Shown here: positions 23,110-35,277 of the stretch, piece after piece
How the letters are laid out: the number at the start of each line of letters is the position of its first letter
Position numbering within the stretch: position 1 is the first letter of the stretch
Source: Bombardia bombarda
Taxonomy: Eukaryota > Ascomycota > Sordariomycetes > Sordariales > Lasiosphaeriaceae
Length of the DNA stretch: 64,000 nucleotides
Assembly (NCBI GenBank): GCA_030512295.1
Contig: JAULSR010000001.1
Coordinates: forward strand, 7,525,001-7,589,000
Reading direction: 5' to 3'
Program-made: the position numbers and the translations under genes
Notes under the pieces: model-generated
Told to the model about the DNA's origin: nothing
Databases searched by the model: none
Seen by the model: only the letters and a program-made list of their open reading frames with translations

Positions 23110-23844
23110 GTGTAAGGGCAGTTGTCAGGGGTCAGGGGGAAAAGGGGTTAGGGTTGTTCGTTGTTGTCCCCCGAGTCCTGAGCTAGCAAGCCCAGCACCA
23201 CAAGCAGTTGAGACCATATTGAGCCCCCTCAACCAATAGTAAAGTTCAGCATAACATTTCGATGACAGTGATCTGATACCAAACATGTTTCAACAGTGAC
23301 TTGGCAGCCGCAATCCGCCCCCACGATAGCGTGATTTGCTGTGTAAGAGACTGGAATGGATCCATGTTGACATGGAACTGTTGACATGGAACTGAGTATC
23401 TAGGTTTAGTTCAAGTGTGAAATCCCGGCTCTGGACCGTATCCCGTCGGTTCTTTCCGAGGAGCTATGGATTACTTGCCTACGCTGGTAAGGTGACATGC
23501 AGGACAGGGGTCCATGTACCTAATCACCGACTGGCAGAAAGCAAGATCCCAGCCATATGGTTGGTATTCATATGTAATCCAGATCTCAAGCTCCAACATG
23601 TACGGGTGGACTTGGACTAATTCTTGCTGGTCATAAGAATGCCAGAAATTGACATGATCTTGCCCACGAGACAGAAGGCGTCATGATTAGTTGTACAGAA
23701 TTGTGCTCGCTCTAGACTTAGACACCACAGTCTAGATCACTACCTGTGGAACACGACTTTCATTGACAATTTTCCGTGGTTGTATCTGGATGCAGTCTTA
23801 CAGCTCTTCACAATTTGCAACGCAACAACAACAACACAGTAATC
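23110..23844. other. Intergenic between FMO and bZIP-ankyrin regulator
   Basis: A TTAGGGTT octamer is at 23148-23155. CA-rich and CAACAA repeats precede the ATG at 23845, typical of a 5' leader. No gene was seen. Confidence 0.6.
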
Positions 23845-24870
23845 ATGTCGGAGACAAGGCACCCTCCGGCTAGCCCACCACAAACGGCACCTGTGAGTGA
23901 TAGGAGGAAGCTCCAGAACCGCATTGCACAGCGGAGATTCCGACGTATGTACTCCACCCGCCAATCTTCCAGAAAGTTCCTCTAAGCTGAGTAAATGGAA
24001 CTTGCAGAAAAGAAAGCACTGGAGGCGCGATCCGCGAACCAGTACCTGTTTGTCGACTGCAACTGGCAAGAGTTTCGGCACTTTCACCAACAATTCCCGA
24101 CCGGCTTCAATGTACAGGTGGCTCCGGATCCTGCAGCAATGCTATCCATGGCGCAGCGAAGCTGGACGCATCCAGTCGATCAAGACGTATTTCGATGGGA
24201 TAGTCACATGGAGCTTTCAGGGGAGAGGGCCGACTTTTTCCTCAGCAGCCCTCCGTCAACCGACCTCGCCGCCTCTTCGTCAAGCAGCACGACATCGACG
24301 GCAACATCTCCCGGGTATTCGGGCCCATTAAATGACGAGCCCATCTCCAGCACAACAGCTGCGTTCTCGACTCCAAACCATTACCACACATGCAGGCATG
24401 CGATGCCAACAAGCAACCAGAATCAGCAGCAAATAAGCCCCCATTTGATAGACCCAAGTCTATCAGATCAACCATACCCACACTCACACACCACCAATGA
24501 CCACCCCGTGCCGCAACCGGCACATGTTCAAAGAGACCAGCAACCGTTTGAGCCACTTCTACACACAGCAGCAAAGAGGGGCAACTGCGAGATCGTGAAG
24601 ATGCTTCTCGATCACAACGCAGACATCAACGAACGAAACGACAAGGGCATGACGGCATTGCATATCGCCATAGAACATAACCAAGGGAAGGTGGTTATGC
24701 TTCTGCTGCAAAACGGAGTGGATGTGAATGCCACGGATAACGAGGGCCACACGGCATTGTCCCTCGCTGTGAATAACAATTGCGAGGCAGGGGTTAGGCT
24801 TTTTCTTCTTCATGGAGCAGATCCAATGGTCAAGATTCAAGTGGCTGGGCCGAGACATGAGCCTCCCTAA
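23845..24870 (+). CDS. bANK-type regulator: bZIP basic region plus C-terminal ankyrin repeats
   Basis: Two exons (23845..23944, 24008..24870) give 320 aa. Residues ~19-35 form a bZIP-like basic region (RRKLQNRIAQRRFR, completed as Q-K-K after the splice), but no leucine heptads follow. The middle is Ser/Pro/Gln/His-rich. The C-terminal ~90 residues are about three ankyrin repeats (PLLHTAAKRGNCEIVKMLL, TALHIAIEHNQGKVVMLLL, TALSLAVNNNCEAGVRLFLL). This architecture is that of fungal bANK proteins such as ToxE, which control secondary-metabolite clusters. Its place beside an FMO fits that role, but the targets are unknown. Confidence 0.85.
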
Positions 24871-25517
24871 AGGGGGAGAATATAATATAGGTACTATGTT
24901 TCCGTTGCTTCTATATAACTAGACACGCCGCCAGGAACCTATCGACCATGTCGAGCATAGACTGACAACAGTCTCAATACCACGTGGAGATCAACCCATG
25001 TCTTCTTGGCTTCGTACGAATACATACAGGATGCACATCATATCGATGACATTGCTTTAGCGAACTGCATGTAATCCGATCTGAAACTTGGCCAGACTGC
25101 TCAGGTAGATACCATATTTATCCTGGTAAGGAAGGTAGTATTTACTCATACAACGACGATGAAACATTAGCCTTAGCGGGTAGATATTCTAATACCACCA
25201 CTGCATGTCTTGCGAAGGTGATTACCCTGCGTAGGAAATAAAAGCATGGACTGGGTGGGTAAGGTGTGTCCGTCTAGATAGAGTTGTTCTGGTTAATACT
25301 GCTTTGGGGTATCATGTCGTCCTGGATTACGACTATGTGGCTGGTTCAAATTGTTTTGTCCCCAGAAGACCAACAGTACACCTCTACAAGGTCAGGATTG
25401 TGTACACTTCAAGAATAATGCAGTTTATCTTTCAAGATGACAAGCTCAGATGCTTTCAAGAACCAAACATAAACAGCCACGTAAATCTATAAATACCGCT
25501 AAACAAAACACCCCCCA
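24871..25517. other. Intergenic, convergent 3' ends
   Basis: Lies between the bANK gene (+) and the FSH hydrolase (-). No supported gene on either strand. Confidence 0.6.
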
Positions 25518-26503
25518 TCACCTAACCCACTCATTAACCGTCGACTCAATAACATCACAAATCTCCTCCACCACATGCCCCGGAATCTCATGCCCCCCAT
25601 CATGCTCAAACACCCTCGCCGTCCTCCCATCACACAGCCCCGCCAGATCCCTACTATGCGGCCGCCACGGATCCATCCGTCCATAAACATGCGCCGTCGG
25701 TATCCCGATCCTCACCTCGTCCACGCTCGGATGGAACATCTGATAATACACCCTCCCATCCGGATTCGCCTCCACACCCTTCACCCTCGACCGCCTGCAC
25801 CGCTCATGCACCGCACACGGCACCACCTCCTCCTCTTCCTCCCCATCGTCATCCACCTCGGGCTGCAAGAAATACTCATCCTTGGGCACCAACTCATCCG
25901 CCAGATCCGCCGCCCTCCTGCCCTCCTTCACCCCCCGCCAGAATCAGCTATGGGCAGCCCGAACACGCCGCGAGCATCGTACCCCCACTCGAGACACCGC
26001 GCGAACGGCAGCGGGCTGGCAAAAAAGACGGCGGCCTTGACGAGCGGCGGCGCGTCGGGCCCGTGGTCGATGCGGTGGTGGAGCAGCAGCGAGGCGGCGA
26101 TGGAGGCGCCCATGCTGAAGCCGAGGATCACGTCGTAGGGGCGTCTGGTGCGGGGCTCGCCGGCGCCGAGGGCGGCGAGGATGCGCTGGTGCGCGAGCGC
26201 GACCTTGAGCGTGGAGGGCGACTTGTACCAGCAGAGGTAGGGGCTGTAGGAGGGGGGCGGGAAGAACTGGGCGATCTCGGCGGGCGGGGTGCACGGCTCG
26301 GCGGCTTCGATGAAGGTGAAGATGTAGTTTGAGGGGAGCATGGAGCGGAGGAGGGCTGCGTGGGGGGAGGTAAGTGGGTGTTGGTGCTTGGACGACGAGG
26401 GGGGGAGGAGGGGGTGGTTAGGTAGGTACGCACCGGTTTGTTCTTGAAAGATTTTGGAGTTTGTTCCCATGCCGTGGAGGCAGAGGATGCGGACTTTTGC
26501 CAT
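25518..26503 (-). CDS. FSH-family serine hydrolase
   Basis: Three exons (26503..26434, 26355..25983, 25917..25518) give 280 aa. The N terminus MAKVRILCLHGMGTN has the oxyanion-hole HG motif. The nucleophile Ser104 is in GFSMGAS, the acidic residue is in VYGRMDPW and the histidine in EHDGGHEIP: the alpha/beta-hydrolase triad of the FSH1 family. The middle of the gene looks frameshifted at a run of six G, but a 65-nt intron (donor GG|GTACGA, branch-like CTGAT, acceptor GGGCAG) restores the frame exactly, so the gene appears intact. FSH hydrolases cleave esters or thioesters, and some release polyketides from synthases. Confidence 0.85.
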
Positions 26504-27152
26504 TGTGTGATGTCTTTTTTTTTCTTTTTTTCTTTTTTCTGTCGTTATATTCGTTGTTTAGGGTGTTTCTGGACTTCGATATTGTTCGATCTTGGTCCAG
26601 TGGCGTATTTGGTTTCAGGGGTATGTCGGTCGCTAGTAGCAGCTGGACGGGCTCTTGGTAGGTTTTCGCTCGGCACTGGTATGGATTCTCGTTTTAACAT
26701 GAATCAAAAACATCTGTTGATTTTTGTGAGAGATGATACATGAATACTATCGTAATCATTCTGGCCTATGCATCGTGATTATATGCGTAGTAATGGCGTT
26801 GGGTGACGAGCGTTGCTTATCTGCATGAACAGCACAAGGGTGCGCCCATCCAGCGTGTAAGTGAGGGCTGACAGTGACCCTCCACTGCCGGGAACCGCCG
26901 AACTTTTTCATCCTAACATACAGCCAAACCCAAGACAGCCAGTCACAAAAAGTTTCAATCCACTGTAAATCGAAGCTTCCTTTGAATTAAGATCGCGAAG
27001 GCTTATTTATAGCTATTTTCACGTGGTGTTTGAAGTTTTAGAACCTTCTTTATCTGTGGTGGTTACAAACTCGTTTTGATACAGTAGAGGGTCAGGGCAC
27101 AAGGCCTGGAAACATAATTCCTGCTAGCGGCAAATAGTTCATCTAATTATCA
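26504..27152. other. Intergenic upstream of FSH hydrolase, up to tRNA-Gly
   Basis: A T/TTC-rich tract at about 26515-26540 lies right upstream of the FSH start codon. No gene was seen. Confidence 0.6.
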
Positions 27153-27224
27153 GCATCAATGGTCTAGTGGTTAGGATTCAACCCTTCCAAGGTTGAGGGG
27201 GGGGTTCGATTCCCTCTTGATGCA
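27153..27224 (+). tRNA. tRNA-Gly (UCC)
   Basis: A 72-nt cloverleaf with acceptor stem GCATCAA/TTGATGC, A-box TGGTCTAGTGG and B-box GGTTCGATTCC. The anticodon stem CAACC/GGTTG closes a loop CTTCCAA, anticodon TCC. The variable region is G-rich. No intron. A T-rich stretch follows within 6 nt as a Pol III terminator. Confidence 0.95.
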
Positions 27225-30200
27225 TTTCTTTTTCCGATTTCTTTTTCAACATCAATTACTCATTTCCACTCCTAACTGAACACCTATTCTTTTCTTTTGA
27301 TGCACAACACATCAGGTTCTTTTGTGACCATACCTAGCTTTTTAGATACTATTGTTAGGTAGTGAAATGATAACGGTGTATTAAAGACTTCCGCTTTGTC
27401 CATATCTCAAGATCTTCTTTATTGTGGTTGATTGATTAGCTGGAATTTCTTTCGCAAAGTACCAAGTAAGGTAGACAAAACTTCAAGAGTCTCTCATCCA
27501 AAATTTGGTTCCATTTCGATCAAAGCCCTGACACTTACTTATCTTGATTATCAATTCCCTCACACTTGCCACCTTCCTTTACAGTTATGCTATGTATCTA
27601 GTATCCATTCCCAGCTTCCCTATCTTGCTATCTAGTCAAGTATAGTACATAATACATTTGCCGTAGAAAAAATAAAGATGACGACTTCACTGGTAGTTTA
27701 ATCGACCTTTTCGCGTGGCTATGGCCAGGCAGAGCCCCGTTCAATATGGAACAGGATGGTGGTTCCAGATGGGTCTGATCAGAGTCAGAACCTTAATATG
27801 CCCAGAAGGAGGCACTGCACGTGGGCCGTTTCCTCTCCCGGCCAGGGCGGCCAGTGCTGGGCTGGGGAAGTACATACAATGCAGGAACAGGCCGACCACC
27901 GAGGGTCCCGAGAGAGGAAAGAAGAGTATGACTTATCCATACTTTAGATATATGGGGGGCCACTGTCTGTCTGGATGGCAGCAAGCACTGTGGCCATGAT
28001 GCACCGGGCTAAACTGCAGCCTGTAGGGATCGATCCATTTGCCGAAGGAAGCAAGGTAGATAGGGTAAAGTGGTCACGAACAAGTATTGCATCGCTGTAT
28101 TTGCTGAATGATCCGTTCGGCGGCCTCGTTTGTTTGTCCACTCGAGGTGCACAGAATACGCCCCTACTGCACCGTTTTCAGGTTATTCCAGCTTGTCTCA
28201 GAGGCCTTGAAACGGGCGCAAAGCCAAGCAAAACGTGCTTCACAGAGTGTTGAAAAGGGGTGTGGCTCGTGTGAGTAGGTTAAGGGATGTGTCGGGGAAG
28301 GTGCAGACTTCAGACTGCGGACAGGGTCGGGCCGCTGTCGTAGTATCCACCAAAACCACCTGGTAGAACTACCTAGGTAGTTCTGGAATACCCAAGTGAG
28401 CGAATGAGTAACCACTGCGCATCTTGCATCTTGTGACTGAAAAGGGCAACAACGTCTCAACTCGGGGTTTTGCAGGTTTTGCTTCGACACCAATCCGTCC
28501 GCCTCCGCTCCTGCGTTGTGGAAAAGCGGAACATGGAAATCCTCCAATTCGATTCAATCCTCCAGTTCGGGCCCTTCAGCCGTCGGCGGCACGGTCGAGC
28601 TGTTCAGCCTTACAGGGCCGTTGCCCTTTCCCTCCGACGTTTACAAAAGATCCATGGACCCGATATAGATAGATGCGGAGAGGCCAATCAGATGAGGCCC
28701 GACCAGGGTCGGTGGCCGAGTGAGATGATCAGACGCTACCTGTGCTTGCTGCGCTCCTCAGAGCCCCTGAGTGGAGCGTGCTGTGGTTGGGTTGAGTGGC
28801 TGGCCGGGCTCGTCCGGCCTACCGCGGGATTTCCTCACTGCCCAGTAGAATTCGGTTGCCTGGGATTGTCGTCTTTAGTGACATGCACAGATACGGGAAA
28901 ATATGCAGTTGGGAAGACAGACCCGAGCAGCTGGGAGTGCCTAAACCGAGCTCTGAGCATCTTTGAAGCAATTGCAAGTGGTGATTGATTACTAGAGAAT
29001 TGGCAAATTACCAGCGGCCCCATAGATCATTCATCCGGCAATGATATTGGCAGTCTCGGAATCCCATCCGAGGGATCAAATTCCATGCCACTTTTCCGGT
29101 CTTTGCAACTCACAACGCCACACAAAATCTCGGCCAAGCAAGCCAAACGCGTCATGATTGACTCTTGTTGCATCCTTCAATCGCATTTGTCTAGGTTATT
29201 TTGCTCATCCGCCCCTCTCCCCAATTGAAACCAAAACCAATCAACGATTCCCAGGAAGGAAAGGAAAACCACGAATCGAGGCGAGCACAGTATACAAACT
29301 GCCGCAATCTGCCTTACCAGCCACAAATCCTGCCCCTCCTTATTATCCACCCTTGGACTATGCAGACCAGTCACGCCGGCGTGGCCCGTTCCATATGGCC
29401 AGCCCACGCATGGATGGACCCGCGCTGAACCTGGCTCCTGGGAAACGAAACAAAAACGGCCAACTAGGTCTAGACTTTAGATCTAGAATAACCCCCCCGC
29501 TTAGCTTACCCATCCATTCCAACCACCACCACCACAGTGTACTAAGTCTAGTACCACAGTACGGTGTAGGTGGGGGCAACCCGAGAAACCCGGAGCCGAA
29601 ATTTGTGACCGCACTGCCGACCACAATCGCGCGGCCCATTCATGCTGCACGTCATACCGACATACCTATCTCACTTAGTTGCCTATGATATCTGAACTCG
29701 GAATCATTCATGCCGAATCGAGTGGCAAATCCATCACATGGTCAAAACAGGTTCCAGCCAGCCACGCCTCGTGGGCCTGCGGATTAAGACGCGTAAGAAG
29801 ATGTAAAACACAAAAGTCTACTAGTACTGTGTGGTGTAGAAAAAAACAGGGCATAAAAAAAAACACGTGGCAGAGGGGGCTTACTGCCACCCTCGGGGAC
29901 GTCACCATGTGGATACCCCATCTGACATAGCAAGATCATTAGAAATCAAGAGAAACACAATCACTGTCGCTAAAGTTTAAGGGATGTCATTGAAAACTAC
30001 CTCACATATGCATACGTGTGTCATGTGTGATTGGTGGATCTTATGTCTGCCAATATTTGTTTGTTGTGAATGGATGCCGTAAGCAACAGAAACCAAAAGC
30101 GACTAGACTGTATCAAAGTACCTATTGTCGAGTGGGATAAATATCAAGACAAATCAAACAAGGAAACCCTAACCCGTCACCGCAATCTTGTTGATCACCG

Positions 30201-30686
30201 CAAATTTGATGATAAAGAACGAGATTCAGGCCTGAATTGATCTGTAGAGACTGTCTGAGTGTGAACTATCTGTCTAAAAAAGCTCTATGGATGCCGGCCA
30301 ACCAATGCAACTCTATCGATCGATCTATCCCAAGTTCTAACATGCTACCCAACCTTAACCCCAGATAATGCAACAACAAATATGGACAAATAAAATGGAG
30401 TTGACAAGTAAAGACCGTGACCTCCGAAAGATAAAAGAGACTGCCCTGCCCAGCAGGGCAGCACTCATCGTAAAACCTAAAGTAAAGCTCGAATTCGTGA
30501 AAAACAACCCTCCATCCCCTAGTTTGCAGCTCGATCTAAACATATCGTCGGCATCGTCAGAATTGAAGAACTCAGTACCTCCCGCAAAAGCTGAGTTGGA
30601 TCTGGAGTGGACGGCGGCGAGATATGAGGTTGGCGGGCCGAAGAGCCTTATTTCTAAATATGAAGCATGTGGTGAATATGTTGGTC
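27225..30686. other. Gene-free stretch of ~3.5 kb
   Basis: Short frames exist on both strands (longest about 176 codons at 29158-29688), but none has a domain, a codon pattern like the neighbours or a convincing splice structure. An AACCCTAA octamer is at 30165-30172. It may hold untranslated transcripts or old repeats; none could be shown. Confidence 0.55.
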
Positions 30687-30911
30687 TCATGAGATGGTCA
30701 GGAAATTAATGGTTCTAACCTTGTCCGAAGAGGAGCCAGAGCTACCGCTCGATCCTTGCCCACCGCTCGATGAACTGGAGCCGGAGCTAGAGCCAGAGCC
30801 GTAGCCACCAAAGACAACGTCTGGCTTAAGGATACCGATTGCCGATGAGTGCTTGAGAAGAGAATCCCAGTTCGTGCTGTCTGAAGACGAGATGGGCTGC
30901 TTGTCAGACAT
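30687..30911 (-). CDS. Small Ser/Gly-rich protein, unknown function
   Basis: The 74-residue frame begins MSDKQPISSSDSTNWDSLL and continues with GILKPDVVFGGYG and a long Ser/Gly tract. The ATG sits in a good context (CGTCACCATGTC). A TATA element (TATATAAA-like, 31119-31127) about 210 bp upstream and a CA-rich leader support a real transcribed gene. The last residues after the Ser/Gly run may be read into an intron (weak donor AAG|GTTAGA), so the 3' end is uncertain. I do not recognise the family. There is no signal peptide or membrane segment. Confidence 0.5.
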   Translation of the reverse strand: MSDKQPISSSDSTNWDSLLKHSSAIGILKPDVVFGGYGSGSSSGSSSSSGGQGSSGSSGSSSDKVRTINFLTIS

Positions 30912-31691
30912 GGTGACGGATGTTGGTCAAGAGATGAAGCTCGAATGATGGACAATGGCGAGTGCTTAAGATATCTGCTTCCTCAGGGATTAGAGTGCTT
31001 TTCGTGTAGTCGTCTGGTTGCTTGGATGGTTGCTGAAATGTCTGGCTTGTAGGTGTTTGCTGCTGCTGCTTCTGATGATGATGAGAGATTGTTGCATTCT
31101 AGTCGGCGTCCATGTCTCTTTATATACCTGAGTTCCGAATCGCCGGTCTCGAGATGGATAAACAAAAGACATGTATCCGAGCAGCATCACACCAAGACTG
31201 ATAGGAGGATAGGGGCAAAACTGAGCGCAGGAACACAAAGGAGGCACAAGGGACACAGCCAAACATGACTGGCCGCGGTCGCTATTCGCCAGGCATATTC
31301 TTAACTAGTCAGCAAAGGATCAAACTAGAACAGCTGAGCCGGTGGGAGACCCTAACACGTCCCTGGATTTGCAGTCCTGCGGCTCTGGACGTTAAGCTGA
31401 GAGCGATATCACCTCGTAGAACAGAAGGTTCCGAAATCCGAGGGACAGTGGTAGGTAATCCGACGTGGCGGGGTGGCTCGCTCAATGCTGCCTAGTGCAA
31501 ACAGTGAGTACTGAGGGGTTGCGGACAATTGGGTGCCTAGCTGCAGCCCTATCCCTGGCCGCCCTATGGCGGGAGTGATTGGCAGAGACGGGAGCGCGCG
31601 ATCGCGCACACTGTGCAGGGCTCCTGGCGATTTCTATTGTGCCACACTGCTAAAAGGGCAATGTTTTTGTTTTTGCAAGCAATCGATACTC
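30912..31691. other. Intergenic: promoter of the small Ser/Gly gene and 3' region of a Zn2Cys6 regulator
   Basis: Apart from the TATA element no feature is clear. Short frames on both strands are not supported. Confidence 0.5.
31119..31127 (-). promoter_or_regulatory. TATA box of the small Ser/Gly-rich gene
   Basis: On the minus strand this reads GGTATATAAAG. It lies ~210 bp before the ATG at 30911, followed by a CA-rich leader without ATG. Confidence 0.5.
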
Positions 31692-34011
31692 CTAAGTAGC
31701 CAGGCTGGGGGCGGCAGATTCCTTCGGCTGGCCAAAGGAGAAGTCCTCTAGCACATCTTGCCACCATTCGCCGTCAAAGTTACTCGGCGAAAGTATTTGC
31801 ACAGCACTGAACTCGCCGATGTCAACATCGGGTATTTGTTGATCCTGCGGCTCTTCTGTGGATCCCAGCTGTGACACGCACCACGAACTCATCCATGTAA
31901 GCTTATCGCGATGCAATGCCATGACAGACCGAGCATCGTCAATATATTTGCGCTTTTGCCTCCATTCCCCTGCTGCCGCCAGGCGATCTGCCTGGTCGTA
32001 CGAAGCAGCCAGGTGCTGCGTAAGTCTAGGAAAGTCAAAAGTCCTAAAAGCAAGCTGGCGGTTCCAGTCCGAGTCGTTGAGGAAGAGGAGTCGAGTGGCG
32101 GTAACAAGAGTGAATGAAAAGTGCGAAAAGGTTGAAAAGGACAGGTACGGCAACTCATGGAGCGGAATGGTGCAGTAGGCCTCAAAGAAGATCTTGGCGG
32201 CGTCTAGACAGCTCCACAACACCTCGGAGCGCCTAGTCCCCTCAGCGAAGTTATTGGATGCGGACGAAGGGCGTATATAGATAGCGGGCTCGTAGAGTCT
32301 AACGAGAAGGCCTCGGTAACAAACATCAAAGGCCCCTAGTCGAGTTAGCACATGCATTTATCTAACCAGGCGTTCTTCTCATGCCTTGCTTCCAGCTGGG
32401 TATGTATACTGACAGTGATTCTGTATTTCTTTTGGTGTCTCTCTTTTCAGACTTTCCAATTCCGCTCGGATCGATGATATGACCATGAATGACGGAGCAG
32501 ATAGTTCGGAAGGGCCATTGACATCGATGTCTGGACTTGGGAACGCAGCATGAATTCTGCAAGCAATCCGCTGCAACTGAATGAGGGCTGCCATGAACTT
32601 GTCGGATTGATACTCTTGCTGACTCACAACTGCAGCGCAGCACGTATTGATATAGTTGGAATAGGGGAACATGGGCAAATGTCGGAAAAAGACGGCAGCT
32701 CTGTGAGTGTGATTAGTCGCAACAGTCTGAACATTGACCTTAGGTCTATGACGCACAATGACGTGATGTAATAGCAACCAAGATAGGTTCGCATATCTTC
32801 TAGAGTATGAGGAGCCCTCATTCGCAGCCCCTTTGCACGCCTGGCTTCCTCCACCATATGATTTGGGAGGTGGCTAGGCACTTTTGGCGGCTTATTGAGG
32901 CCAAGTTCAAGCACGAGGCCGACAGCCAACTGCCATAGGTTTGTTGCTGCTGATTCCAGGTAGAAGTGAAACTCGCCCCTTGAGAAACACAGATTAGTCA
33001 TAGAAGCACAAAAGCGGGTGATAAATCTCACCAAGCAATGAACAAAATTAGTGCTTGCAGCAACTCCAAGCGTTTCTCCTGGTTGATGACGATATGTTCT
33101 GCGATATATTGCCGAAACCATTGGTTGACGTCGCGTTGAACGGCGGCATTTTGAGGAGCGACAATGTGCATTATTGTTCGAAACAAAAATGGGCGGTTCT
33201 GGAATAAGTCGTACGCCCTCAGGTCATCAGTAATGGGCACAAAGGGGAACCGTGGTGAGTAATCGGTGCGGTAAAGGGTCAATAGGCGATCTGCTTCAGC
33301 AAACGAGACTCTGAGGGTGGGAACGATGTCGATATACTCCAATGGAGGTGTAGTATGGACATAGGAGCTATTCTCCTTGGGACTTGGTGGCACAAGACTG
33401 TCCCTTATGGGGTCGTGAAATATGGGCGGCGTCTGGGGTGTGGGACTTGGTTGGGATTGGGATGATGCAGATGTTTGTTGCAGCTGACGACCGGCGTTGA
33501 GAAGCGACATGATGCCATCGATCTTTTCTTCTAACTGACCAACTCGTCTTTGATAAGATATTCAGTAAACGATGATGCTGTTGACAAAGAAAACATCTGA
33601 ATAGTTTTAATGACTCACGTTGATGGCCCTCGTCTTCTTTTTTCGCCCTGTTGGGGCAGAATGCAGTCACGATTCAATCGAGCACATCTGAGTGGACATG
33701 GTGTAAGTCGCCGAACTGAGAAACGTGGGGCGCCGAGTGCGAATGAACAAGGGAGACTGTGTGGTCAAGGTCCAGGGTGCATACCACACCGGTCTGTCCT
33801 AACCGACAGCGATCCGAGAGCCGTCGGCACCTGGGATTCGGCGTGGACCACGAACGGGCCGGGGACAACAAGGCAAAACAAGCTAAACATACCGCTGACA
33901 GCTCCCATCACCTGGTTCGCCAATCCAGATGCATTTAGTCTTGGACTTGTTGCAGTACGCGCAAGCGCGTGGACGTTCTTTTGGGTTGTCGTCGACGGTG
34001 GCTTCAGCCAT
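31692..34011 (-). CDS. Zn2Cys6 fungal-specific transcription factor
   Basis: Six exons (34011..33893, 33687..33619, 33547..33032, 32978..32757, 32700..32414, 32335..31692) give 618 aa with all phases consistent. The zinc cluster is split by a 205-nt intron: Cys17, 20 and 27 in exon 1 (RACAYCNKSKTKC) and, across the junction, Cys38, 41 and 48 (CARLNRDC). The loop between the third and fourth Cys is long (10 residues). A basic linker (KRRRGPSTRVGQ) and coiled-coil start (LEEKIDGIMSLL) follow. The fungal-specific domain includes LTLYRTDYSPRFPFVPI, MRTYLGCYYITSL and FRHLPMFPYSNYINTCC. It is transcribed divergently from the DHA2 transporter at 35278. Confidence 0.85.
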
Positions 34012-35277
34012 AGCTTCTCAGTAGCTAAGGCGCCCGCCCGCCCTTGCCGTGGTGTGGTCGGATGTCCGGATTCGTCCCACCGTGTCGCGCGTTGCGTCGC
34101 GTATCCAGGAGAAGATTGCCTATCAATTACGGGCGAATATAGGCAAATGTAGTACCGGTTCTAGAGTGCAGCAAAATAATACACCAAAAAACAGTAGGTC
34201 GTTTACTTGGCTGATTGATTGCAAGGACGCTGCGATGGTCGCGATCGGGGTCGGGAGATGATCGGGCAAAAGAGATTTTTGGGGATGAACCAAGGATGGA
34301 CCGTTTTGGAGACTTGGCTTCTTCGACCTGAGGGTCGGTCGGTCAACGGCCCGGATTTACTGGCCGATTCATCTCTCCCAAAGGGAGCCGCCAATCAGAT
34401 CCCGTGGCCCTTCGTCTTCGATACACAGTACACCTTCCGTCTTTACGATCTGAAGGGGCAATTGTAAATGGATGGTGCCTTCCATTTTTGCTCACCAATC
34501 TGCAGCATGGAGCAGGAACTCTGGGAACAACCCCACTATTGCCTCACTACCCAAAGGTTTGTTGCCGACTTTTTGACCATTATGAAGCGTTCTGGCGTGG
34601 CTCGCACATTCCCTCCGTCTGCTGCAACAACCACCAAGTACCGTTAATGGCCCCGCTGTTAGTGGAATTTATCTTCTTCACCTTAAATTTTCTACCTTCC
34701 AGGTTAATAAAGATTTCAAGGACAGTGTTTGGCAAAACACAGAAATCTTTTACTTTCAAAAGATGAAATAATCACCACTCGACTTTTCGCAACATTACCG
34801 TTGTGGTAAAAGAAGAAAACCCGAACGACTGGTTTCAGACGAAGTATCCTCCCTGAACACTGGCCTGTCTGCATGGCAGAGAACGGCCGCTTTCGGTGCC
34901 GACTCTCTCGGGGCCAAGCCAAAGTCCGATCGCATGTTAGTTCCGAGAGCTACCTAGACACTTACACGGTCTCGACTCCATGATGTTTTATCATTCTTGC
35001 CTTTCCTCTCCTCACATTTATTTAACACCATTCTCAAGAAGGACATGGCATCATTTTCTTTCAACTAGCGGTCCGCTCTTGCCCTGCATTCGTTCGCTAC
35101 ATTTCACTGTCTCGTCACCACATTCCCTCCATCTATTTTGGTCACTTCTCAATGTCAACAAAAGGAGTAGCTATGGAACCACCAATTTCTGCTCCCATGA
35201 AAGGGCAAGTTACCTTTGACCTTAATAATTGCAACACCGTGGGGTGCTAACATTGTCCATTAAGGCCCGAATCAGAC
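34012..35277. promoter_or_regulatory. Divergent intergenic region between regulator and drug-type transporter
   Basis: This 1.27 kb separates the starts of the Zn2Cys6 gene (-) and the MFS gene (+). No coding frame is supported. Everted or inverted CGG triplets, the usual sites of this regulator class, are candidates but no single convincing pair stood out. Confidence 0.4.

Noticed and set aside
25918..25982. Apparent frameshift at a run of six G in the FSH hydrolase
   Set aside because: A 65-nt intron with donor GTACGA, a CTGAT branch-like site and acceptor GGCAG joins both parts in the correct phase and keeps the whole catalytic triad.
28470..28988. 172-codon frame in the gene-free stretch
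   Set aside because: Overlaps several competing frames on both strands with no coding bias or motif.
29158..29688. 176-codon frame on the plus strand
   Set aside because: Low-complexity Pro/His composition, no domain, no conserved splice sites and no promoter signs.
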